From contig CAJINV010000004.1 of NCBI GenBank assembly GCA_905178155.1, positions 1,116,881-1,180,880 on the forward strand: DNA of 64,000 bases, read 5' to 3'. The stretch comes from Amoebophrya sp. A120 (taxonomy: Eukaryota > Sar > Dinophyceae > Syndiniales > Amoebophryaceae). The notes under the pieces were generated by a model. It searched no databases. It was given only the letters and a program-made list of their open reading frames with translations, and was not told the origin of the DNA. Of the stretch, positions 54,784-64,000 are shown in pieces. Position numbers and translations under genes: made by a program. The stretch's first letter is position 1. Every line of letters starts with the position of its first letter.

Positions 54784-57700
54784 CTACTGCGTCTCCGGCA
54801 TTTTCAAAACTTCTACTTTTTTTTCCACGAACTCTTTCGCTTCCGAGGGTCTTTTTGCCGCAGGCTCCTTCTTACCAGAACCCCCACCAGGACTGCTATC
54901 TGCTGCATCTGAGGAAGTAGGCTTGGACCGTTTCAATGAAGTTTGGCTTATTTTCGTTACAGGAGCCGTTGAAGATGTTGTTGTTGTGCCATCAGCGGAA
55001 ACAACCTGTTCATCTTGCACGTCAGCAGTGGAGGTGCTAATCGTACCCATGTTGCCCACAACATCGACATGTTGATCCTGCTTTATTCCCTTATTCTCCT
55101 CCGCAGGAGCCTCTACAACTTTCGGGACAACATCAACTTCTACGACCACCTCAGCCGAACAAGCTGCTCCTGCTTTTTGTTTTTCTCCACCTGCTTCATC
55201 ATTCATTTTCTCCGTACTCGCTCCCCCAGGCGGCGCTCCCCCTGATTTAGTAGGTACCGCTGTCTGTGTTGCGGTTGTGCTGGCGGTCATGGAGGTACCA
55301 ACAACTGTGGAGGAAGGTGGAGGTACTACGCCCGGTACTTCTATTTGTAGTTCCTCGACGCTCTTTGTTCCATTCGTCACAGTTCTTGCCGTGGGCGCTG
55401 CAGGTCCTCCTCGTGGGGCGCTACGAAGATTCTCGGCTGGTGTAGCTTCTAGTTGTACCGCTTTTTTTACCGCCAGTGCTGCGCCGTTATTCATTTCCAC
55501 AACATCTTTATCTTTAACCGTTGACTCTACAAAGATCTTCGCGGGAGCACCGTTGTTCTTCGGCGTTTTGTTCGTTGCACTGGTAGTCGTCGTGTTAGAA
55601 GAAGAACCAGCCGCAGGGCCTGTCGTGGTCATATCAGCACTGGGCGCAATGGGAACAATATTCGTTTTATTCGCAGTTGTACTTGTTTCCCCCGTGTTGA
55701 CCTGCTTCGGAAAACCCGCCGCTGGCACTACACCGGCTTTATTATTATTTGCTGGTGGCGCGGCCGCCACCCCTGCATTATTTGTCAACGCATTCTTTAA
55801 AGCCGTAGTCGCACCAGCCAACTTCCTTGTGATGGTGGTCGAATTATTATTCCCAGAAGTTCCGTTCACGTTGTTCCCCGCAGCAGCGCCTACGAGAACC
55901 TGATTATTGTTGCCAAACATGTGTACCAGAGTGGTACTGGAGTTTGATTTCAGAATGTCCGGCCGGTCCTTCTTATCCTGTGCAAAAGTATCGCACTCGT
56001 ATTGCAGTCATGCATTACAAGTCTTTTTTTTAAGGTGAATAAGCATTACACGTTTTATTTTTCATGCTGCAGAAATTTGTAATGCATTTATACGAGTACG
56101 ATACTTTTGCAATTCATACTTCTTTAGCGGGATTTTCTCCATCGGAAACACGTCAAACCCCAATATCAAATGTAAAAATGTCTGGGTCTGGAAATTTGTG
56201 ATGCTGGATGGCGTCTCATGATGAGGCCACAAATGCTGGCTCAGCATGACAAGTTTCTGAGCTTCTAGGTGTTGTCTATTCTGCATGACAAACTACCTTT
56301 CTGCATCACAGAAAAGCTGAGCTCTTGGGCAACGTGCATGACAGATTAAAGAGTCATGCCAGACAAGCATGACAAACATGCATTCTTCCAGACCCAGACA
56401 TTTTTACAGTTGATACCCAACTCCGCATACCCATCCTTGTCAAAGGCCGGCGCAACCAGGTCGATCCAGTTGTACAGTGTCTGCCGCAGATCCAAATACT
56501 GGTTTCTACTTTTATGCGGCTTGTTTATTGGTTCCGAAGTAGAAATTGCGGACTGAAACTTGTCGATCGTTGTGTTGTTTTTGTTCATCGACTGACTTGA
56601 TGTTTTCATCATCATGTCCCCGCCAGAAGCTGCACCTCCACCAGAAGCTGCTGCCCGATTGTTGACGTGACAGTTCATTCCGAAATACCAACTGGTGCCG
56701 TATTTCGCCTTCTTCCGTTCTAGAGTGCCCGTGGAATTCTGCCAGTTTTCGCAGTCCTGCTGGAACTCGTAGGGGTAGAGCGCAGTTTCGAAAATAAACT
56801 TGTTCTTTTGCTCCCGGATATCAAATGCAAAAGTGTGTGGGTCTGGAATGTTGCCGGGTTTGTCATGCATATTTTGCTTGACCCAGGACGTCTGTAATGC
56901 ACGGCCTAGCATCACAGATTCTTAGAGGGCTTCCTGGTGCCTACTCCGCATGACAAATGCCCTCCCCGCGTAGCACAAACTAGACTCTTCTTGCTGGTCA
57001 TGCAATACAGATTTTTTTAGAGTCCAAAGTTAGCATCACAAGTTGCATCCTTCCAGACCCAGACATTTTTGCATTTGATACCGGAAGGCATCAAACTCCG
57101 CAATCAACTTCCTCAAATTCGTATCGCAAGAAAAAACTGTTTCACTGTGAACTTGTGACGCAGAAAACGAAACACCAAAATGTTTGTCTTGCTGCACCTG
57201 CAAGACATTGGATTTTCACGCGTGTTTTCCCTTGGGAAGCGCGCATGGCAAATTTTCTGTGTCATGTGTATAAAAAGCTGTGAAGATGCAGATCTTGCAA
57301 AATCACCACAGTGAAACAGTTTTTTCGTGGGATAATTCGCCTCCGTAAACCCGCGCAGCTTCAGAAACCGCTGCTTGTTGATGTCGTGTCGCACCTCGAT
57401 CCGTAAGTAGTAGCTGTAGTCTAGAAAAAAAGGCACTGGCTGGTACATCTCGCGCCATAAGGAGGGGAGAGTTTTCGTTTTTCTTTCCTCCTCCGAGAAC
57501 TCGGAGAACTCCTTCGGCTTCAAAAGCATCTCTTCAATCACTTTACACTGGGTGAAGCTCCGGGTGAGTTGTTTGATCAAAATCTCCTTTGTGGACTCGG
57601 TCACGTATCCCAGAGAAAAAAGCTGGCAGGGCATATTGGTTGATGTAATGCAAAAATACATAACTTGAACTTGTCAACATGGGCGGCCCCATATAAGCAT

Positions 57701-60700
57701 GCTGTTTAGGATACGCAATACAGGTTTTCTGTGTATTTGTTTTTGCGTTTACAAGACATATGACCTGCCTGCTTTTTTCTGTGTGATATCACGTTGTAAC
57801 AGGTGTTCATGTATGGATTGCAAAAATGTCTGGGTCTGGAAAATTGTAACTTGTCATGGTAAATCTGAAGCATGCAAAAATCTGTGTTGCATGAATGCCA
57901 AAAGCTGTCCACTATTGATCAAGTTGGAAGGGAGTTTCTCATGCAGAATAGGCATGGCAGAGACCTCGCAGAGTCGGTCATGCTAAGCCCCGCATTCCAG
58001 ACCTCATGGGTCATGGACAATCTGCATGACAAGTCTACAATCTTCCAGACCCAGACATTTTTACATTTGATATCATGCAGGGAAATGCCGGCGTCACGAC
58101 CGCCATGTGCTGGAAATTACCCTGGTCAAAGGAGTGCTTTTTGCTGATCCGGTGCAGGTAGCTCATATCGGACACCACCGGCTGCATCGGGATCGCGCGC
58201 AGGATCAGTGGCTTTTTGTCCCAGTCCCAATTCGAATACAATTCGAAAAACTTGAAAACCAAATGCGCTTCCGTCAATTTTTGGTACTTCTTGCACACAA
58301 AAGCCACCTATCAACTGCAAAAATGTCTGGGTCTGGAAACTTGTAATGCTGAAAGTGAATGATAGACGCACTGCAAAACGCAGCTATGCATGACAAATTT
58401 TTTGGCTGCCATGTGTTGCGTATTCCGCATGGCAAACAGCGTTTTTGCATGACAGGTAAGAGGGCCTTTTCGTGCCTCTGCAACACAGATTCTCGAGTCA
58501 TGCCAGACAAGCATGACAAACTAGCACTCCTCCAGACCCAGACATTTTTGCATTTGATACCACCAAGATCGCCCACGTGATCCCGCCGAAGTAGCCACAA
58601 ATGTTGGAATAAATTCCCCGCCGCTTGGCCCAGCACTTGATGAACCGAAGCACGTTTCGGAACTTTTTCAGGTTGTGAATCTTCGTCTCGTAGTCCGGCA
58701 CGACATTTTTTTTCTCATACGGACTCGTATGGAAGCGTCAGGTTTGAAATCGTCAAAGTTGAAATGATTTGTCATGCATAAAATGGATACCAGTTGGAAG
58801 CCCAATTTCCAAGCGGCGCATGACAAATTTTCGGAGCACCAAAATCCAATTTGTCATGCTGTTTGGGCACAGAAGACTGCTTTTGTCGTGCTCTTTTAGC
58901 AGCTCTATCCCAAACCCTAAATAGGCTTACAATCTGCCTCACTTGCCATCCCGGCAAGACAGGCACTTCATGCCTTGCATTTTCTGCATGGCAAATCATT
59001 TCAACTTTGACGATTTCAATCCTGACAGATCCATAACTCGTCGTGGTCACGTACTTTTGCAAAAAATTCGTCACCCGGATCCCGTTTAGCGCCCGCTGCG
59101 CGGGGGCGTCGAGATCAATTAACAAGTATGCATTGCAAAGATGTCTGGGTCTGGAAGAATGCAACTTGTGATGCTAGTCCTACACTCCTGTAAAATCTGT
59201 ATTGCATGACTAACAAAAAAGACGCCCTCTTTGGTCATACAAAAGCGCAGTTTCTCATGCGGAATGAGCATGAGAGAGCGTTCTGCAAACTTGTCATGCT
59301 TGGCTGCATTGGCAAATATTTCAGTCATCCACAGTTCAGCATCACAAGTTTTCAGACCCAGACATATTTGCAATGCATAACAAGTCGTCGCTGTCGATGT
59401 TGTCCGGGGACTGGAGCAACGCGGAAATTTTCGTGTCGACACTGGTCACCGCCATATCCTGTGCAAAAGTACCGCGCTCGTACTAATTGCAGATATGCAT
59501 GACAAGTCCAACTTTCTACCTGAAATAGCATGACAAATTGCATTTTTGTTCCTTGGAAAAATTTGTCATGCAATTTTATACTAGTACGATACTTTTGCGG
59601 TGCATACGCCAAGTCGCAGAACAAAATGTCCACGTCAACGTTGTTCCATCTCAGCGATAACGTCGGGTTCGCGGCGGTATCGATCCGGTAAAAATCTCGG
59701 ACTTCGGGCAGATTGGACAGTAGGTCGCCGAAGTTGGAGAGGAAGTAGTCCCGCAACCGGTTGCCGCCCTGCTCCGTCCAGCCGAAATTTGGGAGTTGGG
59801 GGACCACACACACCAGGTCGATGTCGGAGGAGTGGTTAATTACACCAAGCATGGAAGACCCGATGGTGCACACTTTGCCTGATAATTTTAGTAATTTGGT
59901 CGACGTGGAGTAGGAGTTAGTTGTAAAAAACAAAAATACGGTCGACGCTCATGATCCTGAGACCATATTCAGTACTGTACTTCTGATTCTACGGATAAAT
60001 TTTTCATCGAAAGTTTCTGATGCGTTCTGGTGTAGTCCCTTCAACGACATTGGTCATGCACAAAAAAAACCAAAAAGCACTTCACCAGTAGAAATAAATA
60101 AGCAAGTCCTACTACCATCTACACTCAACACAAGAACAGCACACCCTATAGTATACCTTTCCGCTCCACCCCGTCCTTGGGCGAGATCCGAAACAGCCAG
60201 TCATTTAACCGCTTTTCGATGTTTCGCTGGATGTCCGCCCGCACCCGCATGCCCTGCTCCGACTCCACCGGATAATCTTCGTCTAAAACCTTCATCATAT
60301 TTGCCGATTCCGCGACGAAGCAATCCGGGGACTTCGTGTTGCTTGTTGCGTTCAGGTAGACTGCGCCCGGGCGGGGAGCTGCTGGTGCTGCTGACTGCTG
60401 CATTGTCGTTGTGCTAGAATTCGTCGGATAATTTCCGTTGCTGTTATTTGCCGCTTGTGCTGCAGCTCCGGTTGAAGAACTAGTCCCGGCTGCAGCCCCA
60501 TTGCTGGATGAAGAAGTCGCCGCGGAGGTGCCCACTCGGACGGCGGCTTGCTGACCAGGTTGTACTACGGGTGCCGTCGGAGAGGACGCTGCTTTATTTG
60601 CAACTCCGGCCGCTCCGACAGCTGTTGTGCCCGCAGCAGCACGAGAATCCGCCGCGGCCACTGGCTTTGATGTGGCCGCTGCGCCAGCTGGAGTCGTTGT

Positions 60701-60703
60701 CAT
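54784..60703 (-). CDS. Poly(A) polymerase, copy 2
   Basis: The start [15 protein letters not shown] is at 60703, with an Ala/Thr-rich extension of about 100 residues. The catalytic core has [20 protein letters not shown] (DID) and [12 protein letters not shown] (third Asp). The central domain has [18 protein letters not shown] and [20 protein letters not shown] followed by GITWAI. Then come [60 protein letters not shown] and [11 protein letters not shown] of the RNA-binding domain. A long Ala/Thr/Asn-rich tail ends with [19 protein letters not shown] (a likely nuclear signal) and the stop at 54784. Ten introners interrupt it, twice as many as in copy 1, and the joins I checked restore family-typical sequence. 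Both copies keep all three catalytic Asp residues, so both are probably active. Confidence 0.93.
55974..56118. mobile_element. Introner, family D
   Basis: Starts TATCCTGTGCAAAAGTATCG; the right end is CGATACTTTTGCAATTCATA. Flanked by CTTCT. In the tail of poly(A) polymerase copy 2. Confidence 0.92.
56164..56415. mobile_element. Introner, family A
   Basis: Starts TATCAAATGTAAAAATGTC; the right end is GACATTTTTACAGTTGATA. Flanked by CCCAA. In poly(A) polymerase copy 2. Confidence 0.92.
56819..57080. mobile_element. Introner, family A
   Basis: Starts TATCAAATGCAAAAGTGTG; the right end is GACATTTTTGCATTTGATA. Flanked by CCGGA. Joins DAFR to EQKNKF in poly(A) polymerase copy 2. Confidence 0.92.
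57122..57334. mobile_element. Introner, family E
   Basis: Starts TATCGCAAGAAAAAACTG; the right end is CAGTTTTTTCGTGGGATA. Flanked by ATTCG. Joins GFTEAN to LRKLIAE. Confidence 0.92.
57605..57792. mobile_element. Introner, family F
   Basis: Starts TATCCCAGAGAAAAAAGC; the right end is GCTTTTTTCTGTGTGATA, so it is inverted relative to the other two family F copies. Flanked by TCACG. Joins CYNV to TESTKEI. Confidence 0.92.
57812..58072. mobile_element. Introner, family A
   Basis: Starts TATGGATTGCAAAAATGTC; the right end is GACATTTTTACATTTGATA. Flanked by TCATG. Splits PAFPC/MNTCYN at nearly the same site as a family E element in copy 1. Confidence 0.92.
58309..58559. mobile_element. Introner, family A
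   Basis: Starts TATCAACTGCAAAAATGTC; the right end is GACATTTTTGCATTTGATA. Flanked by CCACC. After GITWAI of poly(A) polymerase copy 2. Confidence 0.92.
58728..59034. mobile_element. Introner, family H
   Basis: Starts TATGGAAGCGTCAGGTTTG; the right end is CAATCCTGACAGATCCATA. Flanked by ACTCG. In poly(A) polymerase copy 2, at a site unrelated to the family H copy in copy 1. Confidence 0.92.
59127..59379. mobile_element. Introner, family A
   Basis: Starts TATGCATTGCAAAGATGTC; the right end is GACATATTTGCAATGCATA. Flanked by ACAAG. Joins SDDL to LIDLDAP. Confidence 0.92.
59455..59606. mobile_element. Introner, family D
   Basis: Starts TATCCTGTGCAAAAGTACCG; the right end is CGATACTTTTGCGGTGCATA. 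Flanked by CGCCA. Follows FCDLA of poly(A) polymerase copy 2. Confidence 0.92.
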
Positions 60704-61861
60704 GCCGTGGTTCTTTTGCGAAGTTCTCCGATGGTTTTTATTTTGATATGCATGTCACATACTGTTGCTAAAGCGGTCCTAGTATCTTGATGTGATTATT
60801 TCTAGGCTTATTTCTAGAAGTACATGTACTTGTAGGCTGGACGAAAGCTTCTTCTAGAGAGATGTAGGCGCATGAAAATTATTTGGCATCCGCTTTATTC
60901 TCGGATAAAAGTAAAAGATGATGGATCACAACGAAAAAGGAAAACCAAAACAAACCGCTGGGAAATGAAAAATGGATAGTGAAAAGAGCATAAAAAGCGA
61001 ACAGCGGGAGCTTGAAAAGCAAGGAAAAGGATCTAGATCTAGTTTTTACCTTCGAAGAAAATAGAGAACTAGGTAGTACTACAGCAGTCGCAAAAAACTG
61101 ATCACGAGCTCGTCTTTGTTCTTCGATTAAAAATATTGAAGTCATTCAAATCGGTCCTTCTTTCGATGATCCGCTGATGCTCTTGATGCTCTTGTCGTAC
61201 GGCAATAAACCATCTTAATAAACAAGCTGAAGAAACAAACGCAGGATCATCTGGTAAAGCCGCCCGCGTGCTCCCGATTCATTCGAAAGGGGGACAGCTA
61301 AAAATGAGATCGAATCGGCTGCAGGCAGCTGGTGCCAGCGTTCGCTGTCTGTGGCCCCTCGTGAAAAGTTGCTATTCCATATCTACAACTTCTAAATGCT
61401 ATGTATAGGAAACAAATTTCCCTTGTTTCCGTGGCATGGCGTTCTGGAGGTCAACATGCCTTGTTCACTTCTTTTCGTACTACGGCACGTAGATGATTTA
61501 TTTTCATTGCTGATACTATTAGCACTCCTCGTCGACAAGAAGCACTATGAGAAGCACAAGGAGGACGACAGCGCGTATAAGTACGAGAAGAAATTCAAGA
61601 ATTCATGAACGTCGACCGGTGCATTGTTTCTGTTCTATGCTCCATTTGTACTTTAGTAAAGTCATTTATCTCCTTGTGGAGACCATTGATTGTCAAGAAC
61701 AGAAAAGAAAGCCAAAGCGGGCAGAGCATGTATCATGTGTTCGAATACAAAAAGGCACACGATTTCTGTTGTAGTGAACACTGAACAGACATCAGTACAT
61801 TGATTCATTCATCTCGGCGGCACAATACAACTACTTTCTCGTGCTACTTGTTCTTCTCTGT
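60704..61861. other. Intergenic region
   Basis: AT-rich between poly(A) polymerase copy 2 and the EF-Tu stop. No frame is recognisable and no introner is present. Confidence 0.55.
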
Positions 61862-63556
61862 TCATCCACACTTCGTCACGATGCCGCTGGCCACTGTGAT
61901 CCCCCCCTCGCGCAACGCAAATCGCAGGCCCTCTTCCAGCGCAAACGGCTTTTCCAGGTCGCAACGCACCTTCACCCGGTCCCCCGGCATGGCCATCTCG
62001 ACGTTGTCGGGTAGATGCACATCGACCGTACAAGTGCCCTATCAAATGTGAAAGTGTCTGGGTCTGGAAGATTAGAACTTGTCATGCTAAATCTGAATGA
62101 TGCAAAAATCTGTGTTGCGTGAGTACCAAAAGCTGTCCGCTTTTGACCAAGTTGCGGGGGAGTTTCTCATGCAGGAAAGGCATGATAGAGACCTCAAAGA
62201 ATCTGTCATGCTGTGTCTCGCATTCCAGACCTCATGGGTCATGGAAAACCTGCATCACAAATCTCATTCTTCCAGACCCAGACATTTTTGCATTTGATAT
62301 GCCCGTGCGAATGAACGCCTGCGGACGGTACCGGCTGAAGAACGGCTTTTTCCTTCCACCCTCGTCCGTCTTTAGCACGTAAAGATCCGCATCGAACTTG
62401 CTGAAGGTCTTGCAGTGCCCCGGTTTCGCGATCACCTATCAAATGCAGAAATGTCTGGGTCTGGAAGATCCTGAGACTTGTCATGCACGGCTCGCATGAG
62501 CCATGATGTCTGTGGCGCATGCCCTAGTATCACAGGTTTTCTGAAGGATTCTTGATGCCTATTCTGCATGAGAAATGCCCTCCCCGCGTAGCAAAAACTA
62601 GAATCCTTCTGCTGCTCATGCAACACAAATTTTTTAGACATCCAAATGCAGCATCACAAGTTGCATTCTTCCAGACCCAGACATTTTTACAGTTGATATC
62701 ACCTGCCCACGGGCAATTTCGTCCTTCTTCACGCCCTTCAACATGATACCTGACACGGAGGATACATGTTGATCATCGATTGTGGGAGGAACTTTAATAT
62801 TGTGTGAATCGCCCTTCTACTTGTGTAGTTGCGTCTTGCATGATAAAGTAGTAGAAAAGTCAGGATCGTTGTACTTCCCAGAAATTCACTGTTGTACTAG
62901 GGCCGCGGCCTTCTAACACAATTATTATGACCTGCAAAAGTATCGTAGTCGTATGAATGCATTACAAATTTCATCAGCATGAGAAATACAATTTGTAATG
63001 CGGATTTAGCTTACGAAAAAGATTTGTAATGCATGACTGCATTATACCGCACTGATCCCCGGCCATTCCGGAGTCGAGTGTTTTGTGAAACATCTCCAGC
63101 CCCGTGACTTCCACACTCCGCGGCTTGCTATGAGCGTGCACACCTCCCCCTCATTTGAGGTGCACGACGAGCGGCAATACAAGCGTCGGCTGTCGGCAAT
63201 TATGCAGGTTTTGCATGACAAACTTACCCGGGGTTGTGGTGCCGTCTGAGCTGCCAGAACTTGTCATGCATAATAGTGACAGGAGGGCGAGGGAATAAAG
63301 TGAGGAGTTGGTGTTTTGCATGAGAAATGAAAATATTGAGGGGGAGTTGTGCACTCTGATACTTGCCCGATGAGCCCGTCAACTCTAGCTTCTCCCCTAC
63401 CTTTACCTGCCCGGTTTCGATTTTTCCCGTCGCTACCGTGCCTTTAGTCGGGATCCGGAGAACTGACTCGACGCCTGTTGTAGTGTTATTTCTACTTGTC
63501 AAACAAGTGTTGACAATTGGTGTAAGAACTTGTTGCGGGTAAAGATTCACATACAA
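61862..63556 (-). CDS. Organellar-type elongation factor Tu, C-terminal part
   Basis: EF-Tu delivers aminoacyl-tRNA to bacterial-type ribosomes in organelles. The exons encode domains 2 and 3: [20 protein letters not shown] then [90 protein letters not shown] and [19 protein letters not shown], with the stop at 61862-61864. The GTPase domain (domain 1) is not visible between 63557 and the window end, so it must lie beyond 64000 or behind a long intron. Three elements behave as introners, and the joins at 62437 and 62040 restore RGQVIAKP and RTGTCTV exactly. A further GT-AG intron at about 62757-63049 contains part of a family D element. Mitochondrial or plastid targeting cannot be decided without the N-terminus. 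Confidence 0.9.
62040..62300. mobile_element. Introner, family A
   Basis: Starts TATCAAATGTGAAAGTGTC; the right end is GACATTTTTGCATTTGATA. Flanked by TGCCC. In the EF-Tu gene; joins IRTG to TCTVDV. Confidence 0.92.
62437..62699. mobile_element. Introner, family A
   Basis: Starts TATCAAATGCAGAAATGTC; the right end is GACATTTTTACAGTTGATA. Flanked by TCACC (GGTGA in sense), which allows an exact GT-AG intron. Joins ARGQ to VIAKPG in EF-Tu. Confidence 0.92.
62927..63047. mobile_element. Partial family D element inside an ordinary intron
   Basis: The left end TATGACCTGCAAAAGTATCG is typical of family D, but the right inverted end is missing. The EF-Tu intron that holds it runs from G|GTATAATG near 63049 to GTGTCAG near 62757 with normal GT-AG ends. 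Confidence 0.6.
63129..63361. mobile_element. Introner, family G
   Basis: Starts TATGAGCGTGCACACCTCCCC; the right end is GGGGAGTTGTGCACTCTGATA, with one base shift. Flanked by CTTGC. Lies between LELTGSSG and KPRSVEV of EF-Tu. Confidence 0.9.
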
Positions 63557-64000
63557 TTGGTGTAAAGATTCACATACAATACTTTATTAACACGGTGCAT
63601 TTGTCTGCGTGTATCTTTTTTTATTATTATTATTATCGAAGCCACAGGTGATGCCGACCACTGTGCACAAACATCGCACGTACAAGGGGACGGATGGGTC
63701 TCAGTGCATTGTATGTGGGATCTGTCTCGCCAGGATCTCCCGCACCCGGAGTAGGTGCACTTTCGGTCCCTCTCTCCTACCCTTCCGAGTGCCCTCACGG
63801 CTCGGAGGCGCGTCGGACGTAGTGCCTCACGAACACCAACACCTCCCCACGACTGCCGTTGATTTTCGTCCGATTTGGTATTGCACTGCGTAGCTACAGC
63901 AAGCATTTGCATGTCTGGGGGCGCTCAACTCGTGGGCGGTTGTGCGCCGCCAATGTGTTGCTGTGTGGCCGTTTCAGTGGTGCCACAGGGCTCGCCTGTC
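63557..64000. other. Window end, no gene supported
   Basis: It contains a TTATTATTATTA run near 63622 and a tandem 16-base repeat (caattggtgtaaagattcacatac, partly doubled) at about 63533-63577. The GTPase domain of EF-Tu would be expected upstream, but none is visible here. Confidence 0.5.

Overview
The window reads as nuclear DNA of an alveolate, most likely from the dinoflagellate lineage. Every gene I can assign (about 16) lies on the minus strand, which resembles the one-direction gene arrays of dinoflagellates. Gene density is high, about one per 4 kb. The genes are cut by short terminal-inverted-repeat elements acting as introns ('introners'). I know of such introners, with non-canonical splicing, from the parasitic syndinian dinoflagellate Amoebophrya. 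The assignment to that group is an inference, not a database result.

Layout from left to right, all minus strand. 0.5-4.4 kb: an acidic unknown protein, then a small secreted protein cut by five introners. 7.6-10.5 kb: an atypical small GTPase. 12.1-13.0 kb: an unknown protein. 13.8-17.3 kb: a charged coiled-coil protein. 18.2-20.5 kb: prefoldin subunit 5 and RNA polymerase subunit RPB9. 21.0-22.0 kb: a GC-rich repeat element. 22.5-25.7 kb: an aprataxin-like DNA repair enzyme. 26.5-28.2 kb: a Cys-rich membrane protein with two AWQG repeats. 29.6-30.9 kb: a low-complexity protein. 32.2-33.9 kb: a lipase-3-like protein with its sequence motifs in permuted order. 34.3-37.5 kb: a retrotransposon endonuclease remnant among dispersed repeats. 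39.0-44.8 kb: poly(A) polymerase copy 1. 47.1-47.9 kb: a second AWQG protein. 48.9-53.9 kb: a multi-pass membrane protein. 54.8-60.7 kb: poly(A) polymerase copy 2. 61.9-63.5 kb: the C-terminal part of an EF-Tu.

The dominant feature is the introners. I count 45 in about 12 families with different terminal inverted repeats. Nearly all begin TATC or TATG and end GATA or CATA. By eye, 37 of 45 are flanked by a perfect 5-bp direct repeat and four more match at 4 of 5 bases. In the genes where I joined exons by hand, removing the element plus one copy of the 5-bp repeat restores the reading frame and, in known families, the expected protein sequence. The duplicated 5-mers are varied, so many of these introns cannot have GT-AG ends. 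Ordinary GT-AG introns occur in the same genes.

The genes do not form one pathway. Information processing is well represented: mRNA polyadenylation (two genes), transcription (RPB9), DNA repair (aprataxin), protein folding (prefoldin) and organellar translation (EF-Tu). All coordinates and exon joins come from reading by eye. Intron positions within the 5-bp repeats are ambiguous.
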